Positions 23,851-36,182 of a DNA stretch of 64,000 nucleotides are shown here, in pieces. This DNA is from Tigriopus japonicus (lineage: Eukaryota > Arthropoda > Copepoda > Harpacticoida > Harpacticidae): contig CM021316.1 of assembly GCA_010645155.1 (NCBI GenBank), positions 3,285,839-3,349,838 on the forward strand, read 5' to 3'. The notes beneath the pieces were generated by a model. It did no database searches, had not been told where the DNA came from, and saw nothing but the letters and a program-made list of their open reading frames with translations. The position numbers and the translations under genes are program-made. The stretch's first letter is position 1. Each line of letters starts with the position of its first letter.

Positions 23851-25482
23851 TAGATAAGGTGTATTGTTTGTTGATAGTTTAGTTGTGGTCAGATTTTTGA
23901 CCCCAAAAACCAAATTGGCAAAACTCTGCAAAAAATCCAACTCGTAACACATCAGTAGTTATCTCTACTGATGGGATTTCCCAAGCTATCAAGCACTTCA
24001 ATGTTTCAAGCTGGACTTGTTTCCATTTCAGCTACCTCAAGCTAAACCAAGCATTCAAGCCACCGGGCTCAGAGGACCTATGGTGAATAGTAGGGTTGCC
24101 AAGCTATTTGTTGTCCTTTTTGCCTGATCTAAAAATAGAAGCAGAAACTCCTATGCTGTTGCAGAATTTGCCATTTTTTCCTAGATTTTCCAAGATATTT
24201 GCCTTCTTAGGGACTATATGAAGCATGCTTCGTTAAACCTGAGTGCAAACTATTTTACTCCATTTCCGGTGGCCAAAAAATTGAATTTTAACTGGCAAGC
24301 CTGACATCGGGTGAAGGTGCTTGAAACTGCTTGCAAGCTTTCAAGCACAGCTGAAAACTGTTGCTTGTCCCAAACTCCTCTTCAAGCTGCAGCTTGTTTC
24401 CCATCAATAGTTATCTCAAACACTTTTTCCGACACACGAATTTTTTCGACTGGCGGCAGAAAACGGAACCCTTTAGTTGCGTGAGTAATTTTACTAATGT
24501 TGCGTTAGTTTAAAAGTTGCGTAATAATAGTCTCTTCAAATCAGCGAAAAAAGTAATCGAGTGAAACAGTTTTTCCGACACATGAATGGAATCTGAATTG
24601 ATATAGAATTGGTAATGGAATAATTGATATAATTGATCATGATATTTCAATCTTATAATGACTTAGTTTAATCAAATATTATTAGAAATCAATTCACAAG
24701 ATAAAACCTTATAGGTATGTCATTTTCCAACACCAAATGTGGGGTATTGGAAGACTAATTTGAGTGCAAATACATTAGACTCAAACTATTTTACTTTGGA
24801 TGCCGTTTTAAACACAGAACATTGTTAATACACGCTCTCACTAAAACAGGGTATTGTTGAACGTCAAAATATTTATAAGTTTGACCGGGTCAGGAAATTT
24901 TTGCATCAGACCTGCTCCAATTAAAGATAACACAAAATGGAAAGCCTACAAGTGTTTTGCTTGTACAAAGGATAACCAGACTAGAGGTAGACTTGCTTCT
25001 AACTCGTTTGAATGTACGATTTTTGATTTTATGTAAAATATTGAAATGAAGATTTATTTCTAGTGAGCAAGCCTAATGTTGAGAATTTTTTTGTTAGACA
25101 AAGTTGTTTGAAGCTATGATTAAATCAGATAAGGTGTGTGACCCTGTATACATAGAAAATAAGCGCACGTAAATGACAAGCAACAACACAAAATGGTGTA
25201 CTTTTCATAGTCATGACGTCGCACATTGTAATTTATCATCTTTTCTCCAGAAGTGTTCACCTAATTTTGATATATGAGTTCTCACCCCCTTCTCCTTTTC
25301 AAAGTTGATATCACTAGTTGAGATCGACCTACTAAAGTTTGAGTAGCTTCCAATCGTTTCCTCCGGTAAATTGCAGGTGTAATGTTTTTAGATTTTATCA
25401 GCTAACAAGATCAGTCATGGACAATGTGTGGATGACACTTACATATTTTTGGAATCATTTTTGATTAAATTCTGAATTCCAA

Positions 25483-25660
25483 AGTTATTGGAAAGTCCAA
25501 AACTGATTCGGATTTTGCCTATAATTGATTTGAATGTCGTCCAAGAACAATTCAAGTAATGTCCAAGACCGATTTGATTATTATTCAAGACCGGTTCGGA
25601 GATTCTCCAAGGCCATTCAATTATTGACCAAGACCGATCCGAAGATCTAAAGATTAGTTC
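25483..25660 (+). repeat. Degenerate array of CCAAGACCGATTCGG words
   Basis: About seven poorly conserved units of 25-30 bp, each around CCAAGACCGATTYGGA. Related units occur at 26855-27010 in the same orientation and at 27010-27480 largely inverted (GGAATCGGTCTT). They fill the interior of the MULE-like element and explain the short ORFs there. Confidence 0.6.
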
Positions 25661-25850
25661 GTTATTATCCCGTTGTACTGAAAAAATATGTATGAATCTT
25701 TTATGAAATGTCCCAAAACTATGCATATGAAATTTTCTGACCGGGAAAACTACGAGGAACAACTTTGAAATGAAACTAACTCAGGTCTAGATGAAAAGTT
25801 ATATACCTAAAAAACTATTTCTTTTGGAAACTTAAGTCTAGTAGAATAGG

Positions 25851-26497
25851 ACATGTATAAGGTTGCTTCAAGTGAGCGTTTTAAATCATTCCGCGGGCGG
25901 CAAAACAGGGCCGTTGGCTGTGCTGAGCTGCTCAGCCCATTTTGGCGAATCCAAGTTTTTCCCATTTTAACGTGCATTTGATGATTCTAGGTCCCTGGAA
26001 ACGATCTTAATTTTACGTTTTGATCCCTCTGCTTTCACTTGGTTGAAAATATGCCCAATTTGTTTGCTTGAAAATGATACAGAAAAGATTAGATCTTAAC
26101 AGAAAGAAGCGTTAAAAAATATTGTATTTCTCTATATGTTAAGTATTTTGAAATATTGAAATGATTCTTTGGAACCCACTGAATAAATCCGCATCTTAAT
26201 ATTAGTGTTTGGATCAATGTTAAGTCCTATTTTTGCAATAGCACAAGGCCTGCTTACTTGCTTTTAAATCAATCACCCTAATATTATTTTTTGCATATTA
26301 TTGACCCAATTTCAGCCAAGGTATCCTTAAGTGTAATACCGATCGTTTCCAAGGACCTAGAATCATCAAATGCTCGTCAAAATGGGAAAAACTTGGATTC
26401 GCCAAAATGGGCTGAGCAACTCAGCACAGCCAACGGCCTTGTTTTGCCGCCCGCGGAATGATTTAAAACGCTCACTTGGAGCAACCTTGTGCATGTC
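25851..26497. mobile_element. Foldback element with about 157-bp arms inside the MULE-like element
   Basis: Arms 25851-26007 and 26339-26497 are reverse complements at roughly 90 percent by eye. They share AAGTGAGCGTTTTAAATCAT, CCGCGGGCGGCAAAACA and GATGATTCTAGGTCC. The spacer of about 330 bp has no ORF. No clear target duplication was found beside ACATG..CATGT at the tips. Confidence 0.8.
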
Positions 26498-28014
26498 TAA
26501 TTAACTCAAGAAACTGTTGAATTGAATATGATTTAGAATATGATAATCAGCTGCTGGTGTATTTTGAGAATGAACTTGTCTTTCATTTACCCAACGCTCG
26601 TGGTATATGAAAACTTAAATTCCCAGGCAAATGTATTTTTTTATTTTCTAAAAAGAATAAGTTTTGGTATGTTTCGTCTTAACAGTTCAAAATGATACTA
26701 GATCCTTATACACTCTTTTAAAAAAGATAGTATAAGTGATGTTTTAGGTGTACCAAATTAAAAGCTGCTGCAATTGGTTCCATTGATAAGAAACAAATGT
26801 TTAAGTGTTTAGTAATTTCCATCTAAACTTAAAACAAATTATTTAGTAGCATGATCCAAGACTGATTCGAATATTGTTCAAAATTGATTTGGATGTCATG
26901 AAAGATCGATACGAAAATCGTCAAGATTGATCCGGCTATTGTTCTAAAGTGGAACTTTTGTGAGTTCAATTCAGAGACTGTCCAAGACGGATTTAAAGAT
27001 AAATTAGACTTTTAGACAGTATTATCGGGATTGGTCATGGACGAAATCACAATTGGTTTTACAAAATTTCAGAAACAATCTTGAATAACATCTGAATCAA
27101 TAAAGACCAACTTTCAAATGGTTCTTGAACAAGTTCCAGATTGAAAGTTGGTAAAAACCGATCTGAAAACTGCCCAAGGGTTTGAAGATTCTCCAAGTCC
27201 CATCCAAAGCTTGCACAAGAATAATTAAAAAGTTATCAAAGTATTTCCTGACGAAGTCTTAGGCAATATCTAAAATGGGTGTGAATAATATTGGAATCGG
27301 TCTTAGACAACATGTAAATTAGTTTTGGATAATACCGGAATTGGTCTTGAGAAATATTAAAATTGGTTTTGAATGATATCGGAATCGGTCTTCTGTATCA
27401 ATCTTGAAAAATGATCTGGAACAAGTTCCCGATTTGAAAGTTGTTCAAAGCTAATCCAGAAATGCACAAATATTCAGATATTCTAACCGTCAAGTCTTGA
27501 GTTATAAGTTCCAGATCAATCTTTAGGAATATTCAGCTTGTAAAGAGAGTAAATGATCAAAATAGTTTATATAATTAATGTTTATATGAAATTTGATCTA
27601 CCAATGAGTTACTGTTGGCAGATCTGTACAACCCTTGAATAATGGGTTGGTCAGGAATAGTGTAAGATAAATGTCATTTGTGTTTTTTCCTTCCTCTTTA
27701 TTTTGGTTGTCTTTTTCCTGGGAACCACTTACAAGAACGATAATCAACGGTGCATATGCCTATGGTTGAATGGATCAGACTGTTGTTCCAGGTTCTCTCT
27801 ATCAATTGAATACTTGATTTGACTTTTGCCACCTTCAATTTGGGCGGCGCGATTATTGATTTATAATGATTTAGATCGCAATTGATGATTGTGATTGATT
27901 GAACTTAGTCAGTACAAGAATGAAAATCAATATTAATTACATATAAATTGGGATTCCATTTAGTTTTCGAACAAACTGTTTTACTCGATGACTTTTTTAA
28001 TGATTCGAACGGAC

Positions 28015-28223
28015 NNNNNNNNNNNNNNNNNNNNNNNNNNNNNNNNNNNNNNNNNNNNNNNNNNNNNNNNNNNNNNNNNNNNNNNNNNNNNNNNNNNNNN
28101 NNNNNNNNNNNNNNNNNNNNNNNNNNNNNNNNNNNNNNNNNNNNNNNNNNNNNNNNNNNNNNNNNNNNNNNNNNNNNNNNNNNNNNNNNNNNNNNNNNNN
28201 NNNNNNNNNNNNNNNNNNNNNNN
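28015..28223. other. Assembly gap (209 N)
   Basis: Run of unknown bases; ORFs that cross it are artefacts. Confidence 0.99.
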
Positions 28224-28438
28224 TGCAGCATAGTCCTTGACGGACAATTCTCCTTTCTGCCCATTTGGTCGCTCGCAACGGCCTCTAGCGGTTTGTAATC
28301 CGAAACTCTGAGCTATCGCCCCCCTTGCTTTTAACGTAACGCAACATTAGTAAAATTACTCACGCAACTAAAGGGTTCCGTTTTCTGCCGCCAGTCGAAA
28401 AAATTCGTGTGTCGGAAAAACTGTTTGAATAGTTATCT

Positions 28439-29009
28439 CCCGCTATGAAGTAGAAGTTTAAGACAAATCAATGATATGTTCAAGCAGATTAGATGCTTTT
28501 AAGATGGCCAAAAATTTCTGTCCAAGTAGGCCTTAAGGAAGCGCATGTGATGCTTGATTTCTCCATATTCTCCCTTGTCTAGAAAATTTCAAAGACTGGA
28601 GAGTTTTAAGTTACGAATTTTCAGAAATATCACATAAAGTAGCAGAACAAATGTATACAAAAGTTTTCGTCTATAATTAAAAATGAATAACATTCTCGGC
28701 CACAGTACTAATTATCACTTGATTCACCTTGTTTTCTCATTCGCACGATCTTTTCTCGGGCTCACTGTCGACGAGTGTAGTTGCAAAAGGGGAACGAGTG
28801 TAAGAAAGTATACGTGTCGTGTGTACTTATGGCTCGCAACTATACTTTGGTTGACGCCGGATGCCAAGTACATTAGCAGAAAGGGGTTTCGTTCTTAAAT
28901 CGGTATGTTAGCGCGAAACTCGAAGCGAGTATACACAACTATATTTGCAACTATACTTTAGTGTTTGAAATAACTACTGCATCATCCGAGCTAATGTCTC
29001 GCAAAAAAA
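28439..29009. other. No gene recognised
   Basis: Includes a 71-codon plus-strand ORF (28683-28898) without a recognised motif, and two nearby copies of CAACTATACTTTRGT. Nothing else supported. Confidence 0.4.
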
Positions 29010-32000
29010 TTATGAATAATAATAATAATATGTTTATTGCGACTCAAGGTCATGTCAGGTTGTATAAAATAAAGTAAAATATTGTAAAAATATATATATG
29101 TGTTCTCATATAAATGGTTGTGACATGTCAAATGTTAAAAAACGTTATAATAGACAAATTATATTGTGGTATCACAGGTGAGTTGACTAGAATGGTTTCA
29201 GTGCACATGAAAGAAATGAAGAGGAGATTGACAGACAGTACAAATACAATTGGGTAGAGGGAGATGATGAAAATCTTGGTTATTGCAGTAGATAGGGTGG
29301 GTCAGATTGAACAGATCCTTCGTCAGTTCCCGTCTTTGGTGGAGTTGGGCAGGAAGCCGGACGAAGGTGCGTGACCGCCAATATTCCGAAGGGATGTCAG
29401 GCCAAGGACAATAAGGTGTTGTCAAGTCCTTGACCGGGAAGGACAGCATATGTCCAGACATCACCTCCGGAAAGGTCAGGTTCCTAACACTATTGGACAC
29501 TAACCTTGCCAGCCCGATGGTGAGGGGCTCGGTTTCGCATAGGAAATGGGTCCATGCATTATTGGCATATTGGGGCACGCAGAGGTATCTTTTGAGGAAT
29601 TTGGTGAAGGTGGCATCGGCGGATTTGAGGGCGGATTGGGCGGAGTTGGGAAGCCAGAGGTGCAGGCCGTAGAGGAAGATGGGGGTGATGTAAGTCTGGA
29701 AGAGTTGAAGAACTATTGGCAGAGGAAGATTCTTGATAGGAAGTTTATTGCATATGTATCCGATCCTGGCCCTGGCCTTGGTTATTGCGATGTTGAGGTG
29801 TTTGGTGAAGGAGAGTTGGGTGGTGAAGGTGAAACCGACATAGTTAAAAAACTTGACGATTTCAATCGGACTATTATTGATGTGGAAGGAGGTGGGAGGC
29901 AGACGACCTTTATGGAAAACCATGGCCTTTGTCTTGATGGTGTTGACTTGAAGGCCGTTCTCTTGGCAATAACCGTGGAGAGCATTGATGGCATTTTGCA
30001 ATTCCACGGCTGAATCAGCCAAGAGAACCAGGTCGTCTGCATATTGTAGATATTGTATTCTATTGTTGTTGATGATGGGGCCTTGGTGAGAAAGGGCTTC
30101 GGGCAGGTCGGATACATAGAGGTTGAAAAGGATTGGCGATAGTGGATCCCCCTGCGGAAGGCCGATGGATGTGAAGTAGCAGGGGGATAGGTCCTCACCA
30201 GATCGAATGGAGCATCTGAGTCCCGCGTAGATGTCCGCAAGCAGGACACAGATGGAACGCGGAATTCCCCATAGTTGGAGTTTGGAGAATAACCGCGTTC
30301 GGTCCACCCTGTCGAATGCTTTGGAAAAATCCACAAAGCATCCATATACTCTCCTCTTAGTGCTGATGTTTGATTGCACAATTTCGTAGAGGAGAGTGGC
30401 TGCCGAGGTGGTTGAGCGGCTTCTCCGGAATCCGAATTGGAACTCGGGAAGGAGATTCCTTTCCTCGGCCAATCCGGAGAAGCGGGCAGCTAGCAGGGTG
30501 GACATCATCTTCAAGAAGGGGTTTTCCAAGGCGATGGTCCTATGATTGTCTGGAATGTCCTTGGGCCCCTTCTTATGGATGAAGATGATGGCTGACTCCA
30601 TCCAGTCTGGTGGGAAGAAAGATGTTTGGAGGGCGTGGCTGAAGAGATCTTGTAGGAGTGGTTGGATTTGGGTCCGGAGAAGTGAAAGTTGGAAGGGAGA
30701 AACCCCTGATGTCGACGGGGCCTTGCTCTTCATCTTCTTGAAGGCCTCATCCATCTCGGATTCCGTGAAGGGCTGCAAAAGGGGATGATGTTCTTCCAAG
30801 CAGCCCTGGACCTCCTCCACCACTGTTTCGGATGACGATGAAAACAGTTCTTGGCAGTGGAGGAGGAATTTGCTCACCGGAATTTCCGAGTTGGCGGCGG
30901 GCTTTCTTGCACGTTTGTACAAGCCCGCCATCCTGGACGAAGCCGATGAAGAGAGCAGGTTCTCCACTTCCAATCTTTGGTGGGCCGACTCGGCGCTCCG
31001 CAGAGACTTGTGATATGCAATTCTTGCAATTGCATATTGCTCCCAAGTCTCTGGTGTTTGGCTCCTCTTGGCACTTCGCAATTTTTGGAGCATTTGACCC
31101 CTCAGCTCTCGATGGTATGGGCTGAACCAAGGGGTCTTGGGTCCTCTTCTCCTCACCTGAACTGAAGAGGACTCTTGGAATGCTTGCGAAATGCCTTGGG
31201 CCACTGCAGTTGGATTGTAGTCCTTCCCGGTGTCGATGGATAACTGCAGGGCCTCGAGTTGAGCCGCGCACTCCTGCACATTGACCACGGACCTCCCCTT
31301 TCGAGTCACGCCCAGATGATGGAAGTTTCTGGGCATTTTGAAGGTGACTGAAATGGGGAGGTGATCAGAAACGGCCAGTTGATGAACATAACTGGCCGGA
31401 GATGGAAGATTTTCTGATATGAAGATGTGGTCAAGTACGGAGGCGCCCCGGGAGTAGGTGTGTGTTGGGACTCCCGGGTCAGAGCGCAGAGTGATTCTCC
31501 ATTGACTCAGAATCTTGGCGAGTTCGGAGAATTCACTCGAGTCGGGTCGGATGTTGAAGTCACCACCAATGATGACTTTCTCCGGATTCTTCACCTTCTT
31601 GAGGATGGATGTGAGATCCGAGACAAGGTCGTCATAGTCCGTGGTTGGCTGATAATAAACGCCAATGATGGTAAAGCCTTGGGCATCCACGGCTATGTGA
31701 TGAGGAGAGGACGAGAGTAGGGTGGGCTCAAAGCGTTTGGTAATGTAGAGCTCCAACCCTCCGCTGGGCCTGCCACGCCCAGCGGGCTTTCTGGCGTGAA
31801 CCACAAAGCTCTGCTTTCCAGCAAAGCAGCTCTCGTGTTTCTCCTCGGTGACCCACGTCTCGGACAGGAAGGTGAAGGCGTGTCCTCGGATCTTGTTGAG
31901 GCACTGACCCACTCCAGCCACTCGCAGCATGTTCGCCCGTCCATGGCAATTGAGGAAAAGGGCCGACACCGGTTGATTCCCTCCTCTCCGCTGTTTCCGC

Positions 32001-32275
32001 CGCCGCCGATGATTCCTCGCGATACCGAGTTGTTCAATCTGACCTAGAAGAGATGAGTTGATATGGGATTGAGGGGGAAAGGGAAAGGAAGATTGGGAAG
32101 AGGAGGAAGAGGACAAGGGCGTTGAAGGGGGTTTGAGGGCAAGCAGCTCACGTCTTGAGTAAGACGTGGCTGGGGGATTATGGAAAGAGGAAGGATTGGA
32201 AGGGGAAGGAGTGCACTGAAGGGGGGTTATCACAGGGTCATTGGGGGCCACGGCAAATCGTGGGCGTGTCCCCAC
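29010..32275 (-). mobile_element. APE-type non-LTR retrotransposon with an open 1025-codon EN-RT ORF
   Basis: The minus-strand ORF 32275-29198 is uninterrupted. Residues about 1-105 are Pro/Ser-rich and basic. An endonuclease of the exonuclease-endonuclease-phosphatase fold follows (ALFLNCHGRAN, LSETWV, VIIGGDFN, VSDHLPI). The reverse transcriptase has FVDFSKAFDRVDR, GLPQGDPLSPILFNLYVSDL and the catalytic YADDLVLLAD. The C-terminus carries CxCxxCxxxxHxxH (CICTVCQSPLHFFH), part of the Cys-His motif common in LINEs. The ORF opens at GTG just after a stop, so the true start may be lost. The 3' UTR ends at about 29010 with GTCGCAATAAACAT and an (ATT)n tail. No RNase H is seen. The clade (for example CR1- or Jockey-related) cannot be settled by eye. 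Confidence 0.95.
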
Positions 32276-32660
32276 TCACGGATATCACAGATTTGTACTA
32301 TTAGAAACGAATTAAAACATTTTTTTGTCACGAGAGGTAAAAAAGCGTGTTCGCCATTCGAGGCGTCAGCTGACGATCAAATTATAATGGTCATATTTCA
32401 TAAGTTGGTTCCATGACAAGTGACCATGTTTCATAAGATGGTCCCTTGTCAGACTTATTTTGATCAAAAATCACGTTTGTTATTTCTTTGTCCTGAAAAT
32501 TGAAACTTACCTGGTATTTTTATCTTTTCATTGAAATATTCGTATTCGGACCTATACGCTCCTGGGTATTTTTGATAATAATGGTTGTTTCCTGATTCAA
32601 CTGAAATTGAAAAAACTTCTTTCCTAAAACAATGCAATTGATTTTCATTACCATCATTAT
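32276..32660. other. No gene seen
   Basis: AT-rich spacer between the LINE and the Tc1-like remnant. It contains CATTTCATAAG / TTTCATAAGATGGT near-repeats but no coding signal. Confidence 0.4.
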
Positions 32661-32664
32661 ATAC

Positions 32665-33740
32665 GGTACGTCCCGAACATTTTAGTTACACTAGAAAGGT
32701 ATTAAAATGCTATAAGGGTGTACATTTTTAAACAATTTTATTTACCAATGTAACTGCCCTTGAGCTTAATACAACTTGATATTGTTTGGGGCATTCCTGC
32801 CATATGGTTCTCCAAAGTGTTGGGTTCAATCTCTGATCAGGCTTGTTTCACTTGTAATTTGAGTTGTTTAAGGTTGACATCAGGTATCTTTTTAAAGCCT
32901 TTGCTTCAAGATTGACCAAAGATTTTCAATTGGATACAGGTCAGGTGAATTAGGTCAAAACCCAGGAAGGTTTTTTTAGCACCACATTTAGGCAAGATGA
33001 GAGTTTTGTCTGGGCGCCCCATCCTGTTGAAAAATCGCAGCGGACATGTTGCTCACCATTCTGCGTGCTAACGGCGGACTTCTCCTGGCCTTTTTGGTGA
33101 AGGCAGTCAAACATGGACTAGCAAGGATCTTCTCCAAATAGTATTGGTCGGTCACACGCTAATCTTTTTCAATGATGTAAATCTCAGACAGAATCGACAT
33201 TATTCCCCAAACCATGACGGACTTTGGGTGTTTTGAGTTTGTTGGGTGGGAACTTCGGCGCTAGAATACGCCAACACTTGATTAATTTGGGCATTTGTTG
33301 GCTGAAACAGATGAATGGGACACTCATCTGAGAAGTACACCCGTCTCCAGTCATCACCAGTCCATCCTTTCCACTCCTTGCTGAATTTTAGCCTTGCCAG
33401 CCTTGAGCACTGGTGATTTTTGGCCTTTTTGGTCTTCTATACGATTTAAGGCCAAGCTTATCCTTCATGTAACAGTGCACTGATGATTTGGAACTTTTGT
33501 AAACATTTCCGCCATTGTCTGCCGCTAAATTCGCTGTGGAACAGTATCTCTTACCCACTGACTTGGGGATGATAATCTTGGCCACGTGGGTACGGCTAGA
33601 AGGCCGTCCTGTCCATGGATGATCTTTAATGCTCTTCCCTCTCCCAATTTTTTTCTTACACAAAAAACGGTGTTAGGGGAAACCTTGAGAGTCTTTGCTA
33701 GGGTTCTAATGGACATTCCAGTCTTACGCATGGAGGAACG
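32665..33740 (-). pseudogene. Tc1/mariner-like transposase remnant
   Basis: On the minus strand from about 33731 there is a helix-turn-helix region GMSIRTLAKTLKVSPNTVF. It shifts frame into a linker with TGRPSSRTHVAKI, the GRPR-type motif of Tc1 transposases. The DDE domain is badly broken but keeps QQDGAP at about 33015-33034 and NSPDLYPIENLWSILKQRL at about 32910-32955. The left end carries a TIR-like word GGTACGTCCCGAACATTTTA near 32666. The opposite TIR is not evident. Multiple frameshifts and stops mark it as dead. Confidence 0.85.
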
Positions 33741-33872
33741 TCCCCGAAGCTCTTATTTGAAAAGTGACCCCCATGGGACGAGTGGTTGCGTGATCCCGAA
33801 AACCACTTTGCGCAACTGTTTAATAATTAGCTAGTGCAGCACAAACCAGCTCCAGACTTCTCAGTTCTAGCT

Positions 33873-35086
33873 CAGTGTGGCCAACTAGCATTTTTCAATG
33901 CTAAATTCTGAAAATTAGCATTTTTTCAAGGGCAAAAGCATTGCAGAATTTTGATTAGCATCGCTCAGATTTTTAGCATTTTTCTAGCATTATTTGAAAG
34001 GCTCTAGAATAAAAAAAAATAGCATAGCATTTTAGCATTATTCTAGCATTTTTTGGAAAAAAACATCCAATTTTGGGGTTCAAAGACAGCTGATTTTGAC
34101 AGCTGAATTTGCCCACTTTCCCTGACTTAAAAAAGTTAAATTGGAAGACTCGGGATCTTTATTTTTAAGTTGGTTCTACAGTACAGGTAACCAAATTTCT
34201 GTTTATAGGCTTGTCTAGACAACTTGAGAAGGGGCATAAATCATAACCTGTCTCAAAAAAGATTTGATTTGTGATGGAACTACAACACCAACTACAGAAA
34301 ACAGCTTTTTAAACTTAGAATGGATAAATCAGTGTTTCAGTTAAAAAAAACGGATCAAAAAGGGCTTCTGACCAAAACTATTTTTGTTAAAAGAGGGCTT
34401 TTTTTGAAATGAAAAGTAGCTGATTACAAAATTCTTAACATGCAAAATTCACTTTGAAATTTAAGTTATTGATGTGTTTGATGTTGAGAGATTACAAATT
34501 TTATAACATAAGAAAAATAAGTTGCAAAGGTTTCTGAACCAAGAAATATTCAACTTTGGTGTGAAATTTCAGTCTTTAAAATGCATGTCTGCTTTTGGTT
34601 TTGATAGAGGCATAAGTGAAATTGAAACAAAAAACGCTTTTGGTCCATCACTAGTTTCAATTCAATCCTAGAAAATTTGAAGAAATCATTTAAAACAAAA
34701 TGTTTGATTTCTTAGAAAACCTTAAATTTTTCAAGAAAATGACTTTTTATGATTGTCATAAAAATAAGTGTTGCATGGCTTGCCAACTGTTTTGTTTTGC
34801 TCTTTATGATTTATTTCACAATCAATGCATTAAAAATTTTTGAAGACAAAGTTTTTAACTAGTTTTGGCAAGTAGCAGAAAAATATATTTTGTGTCAATT
34901 TCAGCAAAATTAAAGTCAAAATATAGATTCAAATATTCACTAATGGGCATAATAGCCGCTGCAGTCCCTTTTTTGTATTAGAAAAAGTAGCATTTTTCTA
35001 GCACTTTCCATTTTCCAACTAGCATTTTTCTAGCATTGATTTGACTTTAACTAGCATCGCCGCTCCAAAAAAAGTTGGCCACCCTG
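33873..35086. mobile_element. hAT-like non-autonomous element with perfect TSD TTCTAGCT
   Basis: It begins CAGTGTGGCCAAC and ends GTTGGCCACCCTG, a hAT-style terminal inverted repeat with one mismatch in 13. Exact 8-bp direct repeats TTCTAGCT flank it at 33865-33872 and 35087-35094. Its subterminal regions hold many copies of TAGCAT / TTTTCTAGCATT (at least twelve at the left, six at the right), arranged as expected for transposase-binding repeats. The middle of about 800 bp is AT-rich and non-coding. Confidence 0.92.
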
Positions 35087-35094
35087 TTCTAGCT

Positions 35095-36182
35095 AAGCAG
35101 GCAGACGACGGCGACAGTTGTTTGATCCGTGACCTCTAGATGACTCAGGCTGTATTTTCTGGATTGACTCTGAGAATCAAACTTCAAGCAAGATATTTGC
35201 CTTCCAAACAGGGTAGTGCCCTTTATGACGTTCCTTATGAAACCATCCTTTTAAGGAATGTTGTTAGGTAATCCCTTGTATAAGGTGGTTTGGCGACGTC
35301 AAAATTGAGATATTTCTATTTCATTTATCTATGCTCTTAGCTAGGATTACTGTGCAGCTCATAGTGAACATTCGAGCGCCAGATCGTGACGAATAGAGTT
35401 CGCGGCGCACTGAGCACGTCAAGACCGTCATTTAGCCCGGAATGGGGAAGAAGCTTTTTAACGTTATTTTAGACGAAGTAAAGTTAAGTTAGGTAAAGTT
35501 AGGTTAGGTAAGGTTAGGTTAAGTTTGGTTTGGTTTAAGTTTAAGTTTTGATTTTAATGTGTTTTTAATTGTTAACATTTAAAAGATAAAGTAGAATATT
35601 AGGAGGAGGAATGGAGTGATGGAAACTAAAAACTCTCTTCTTTTTGTCAATATCTATGACGCTAAGAATATTATCCTGGACCGATCACGCAACCTCTCAG
35701 ATCGGAGGGGTAGGTTAACCAGTAAGACCCCAACGCTCCCATTGTCCAAGTAACGGACATTTCGGACAAGTCCGGACATTGTAATTTTTAAAAATATTAT
35801 GGCTTTGCAAATGCACCCTAGAGATGTTTGTTTTGTTTCAGAGTTTGTTAAGCATGGTGTTCAAAACTGGTTGAGTTGGTGCAACATTATTCTGGTAAAC
35901 GAAACAATATTAACTTGTCCTCTTCAAAAGTGTGACCTTATCTTATCGTAAATAGGCGTAACTAAATCTTTCGGGACATATTGTATATTGTTATAGTACA
36001 AAAAACATCAGATTGAGATCTTAAACAAATAAGAAGTTAGAAAGTTTCTAAACAGTTCATTGAGATGAAGCAAACTCTTGAAATTAAAGGAACACTTTGC
36101 CCCGGCAACGATTGATCAGTTTTTTGTTAAGAATTATGTGTTTTTGAGTTTTACGTGTTCTATGGGACACGCAGGGCCACAC
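35095..36182. other. No gene; short TTAGG-like run at 35484-35525
   Basis: No coding signal. Around 35484-35525 the sequence is GTTAGGTTAGGTAAGGTTAGG-like, a degenerate match to the arthropod telomeric repeat, but such short runs are common inside chromosomes. Confidence 0.4.

Larger units (their letters stand above)
24417..28427. mobile_element. MULE-like element with about 95-bp TIRs and 11-bp direct repeats
   Basis: The left TIR (24417-24513) and right TIR (28332-28427) are nearly perfect reverse complements. They start CAAACA(C/G)TTTTTCCGAC and run through TCGACTGGCGGCAGAAAACG and TTGCGTGAGTAATTTTACTA. Direct repeats AATAGTTATCT flank it at 24406-24416 and 28428-28438. Long TIRs with 9-11 bp target duplications are characteristic of Mutator-like elements. 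No transposase ORF is visible; 209 bases are unknown (28015-28223). The interior contains a second inverted pair (25851-26497) and degenerate arrays. A partial third copy of the terminus lies at about 24564. Confidence 0.8.

Noticed and set aside
27905..28298. ORFs spanning the N run
   Set aside because: Artefacts of unknown bases.
29430..32047. Plus-strand ORFs of 80-155 codons
   Set aside because: Shadows of the intact LINE ORF on the minus strand.
35484..35525. Telomere or telomere fusion from TTAGG-like repeats
   Set aside because: Only a few degenerate units within ordinary sequence.
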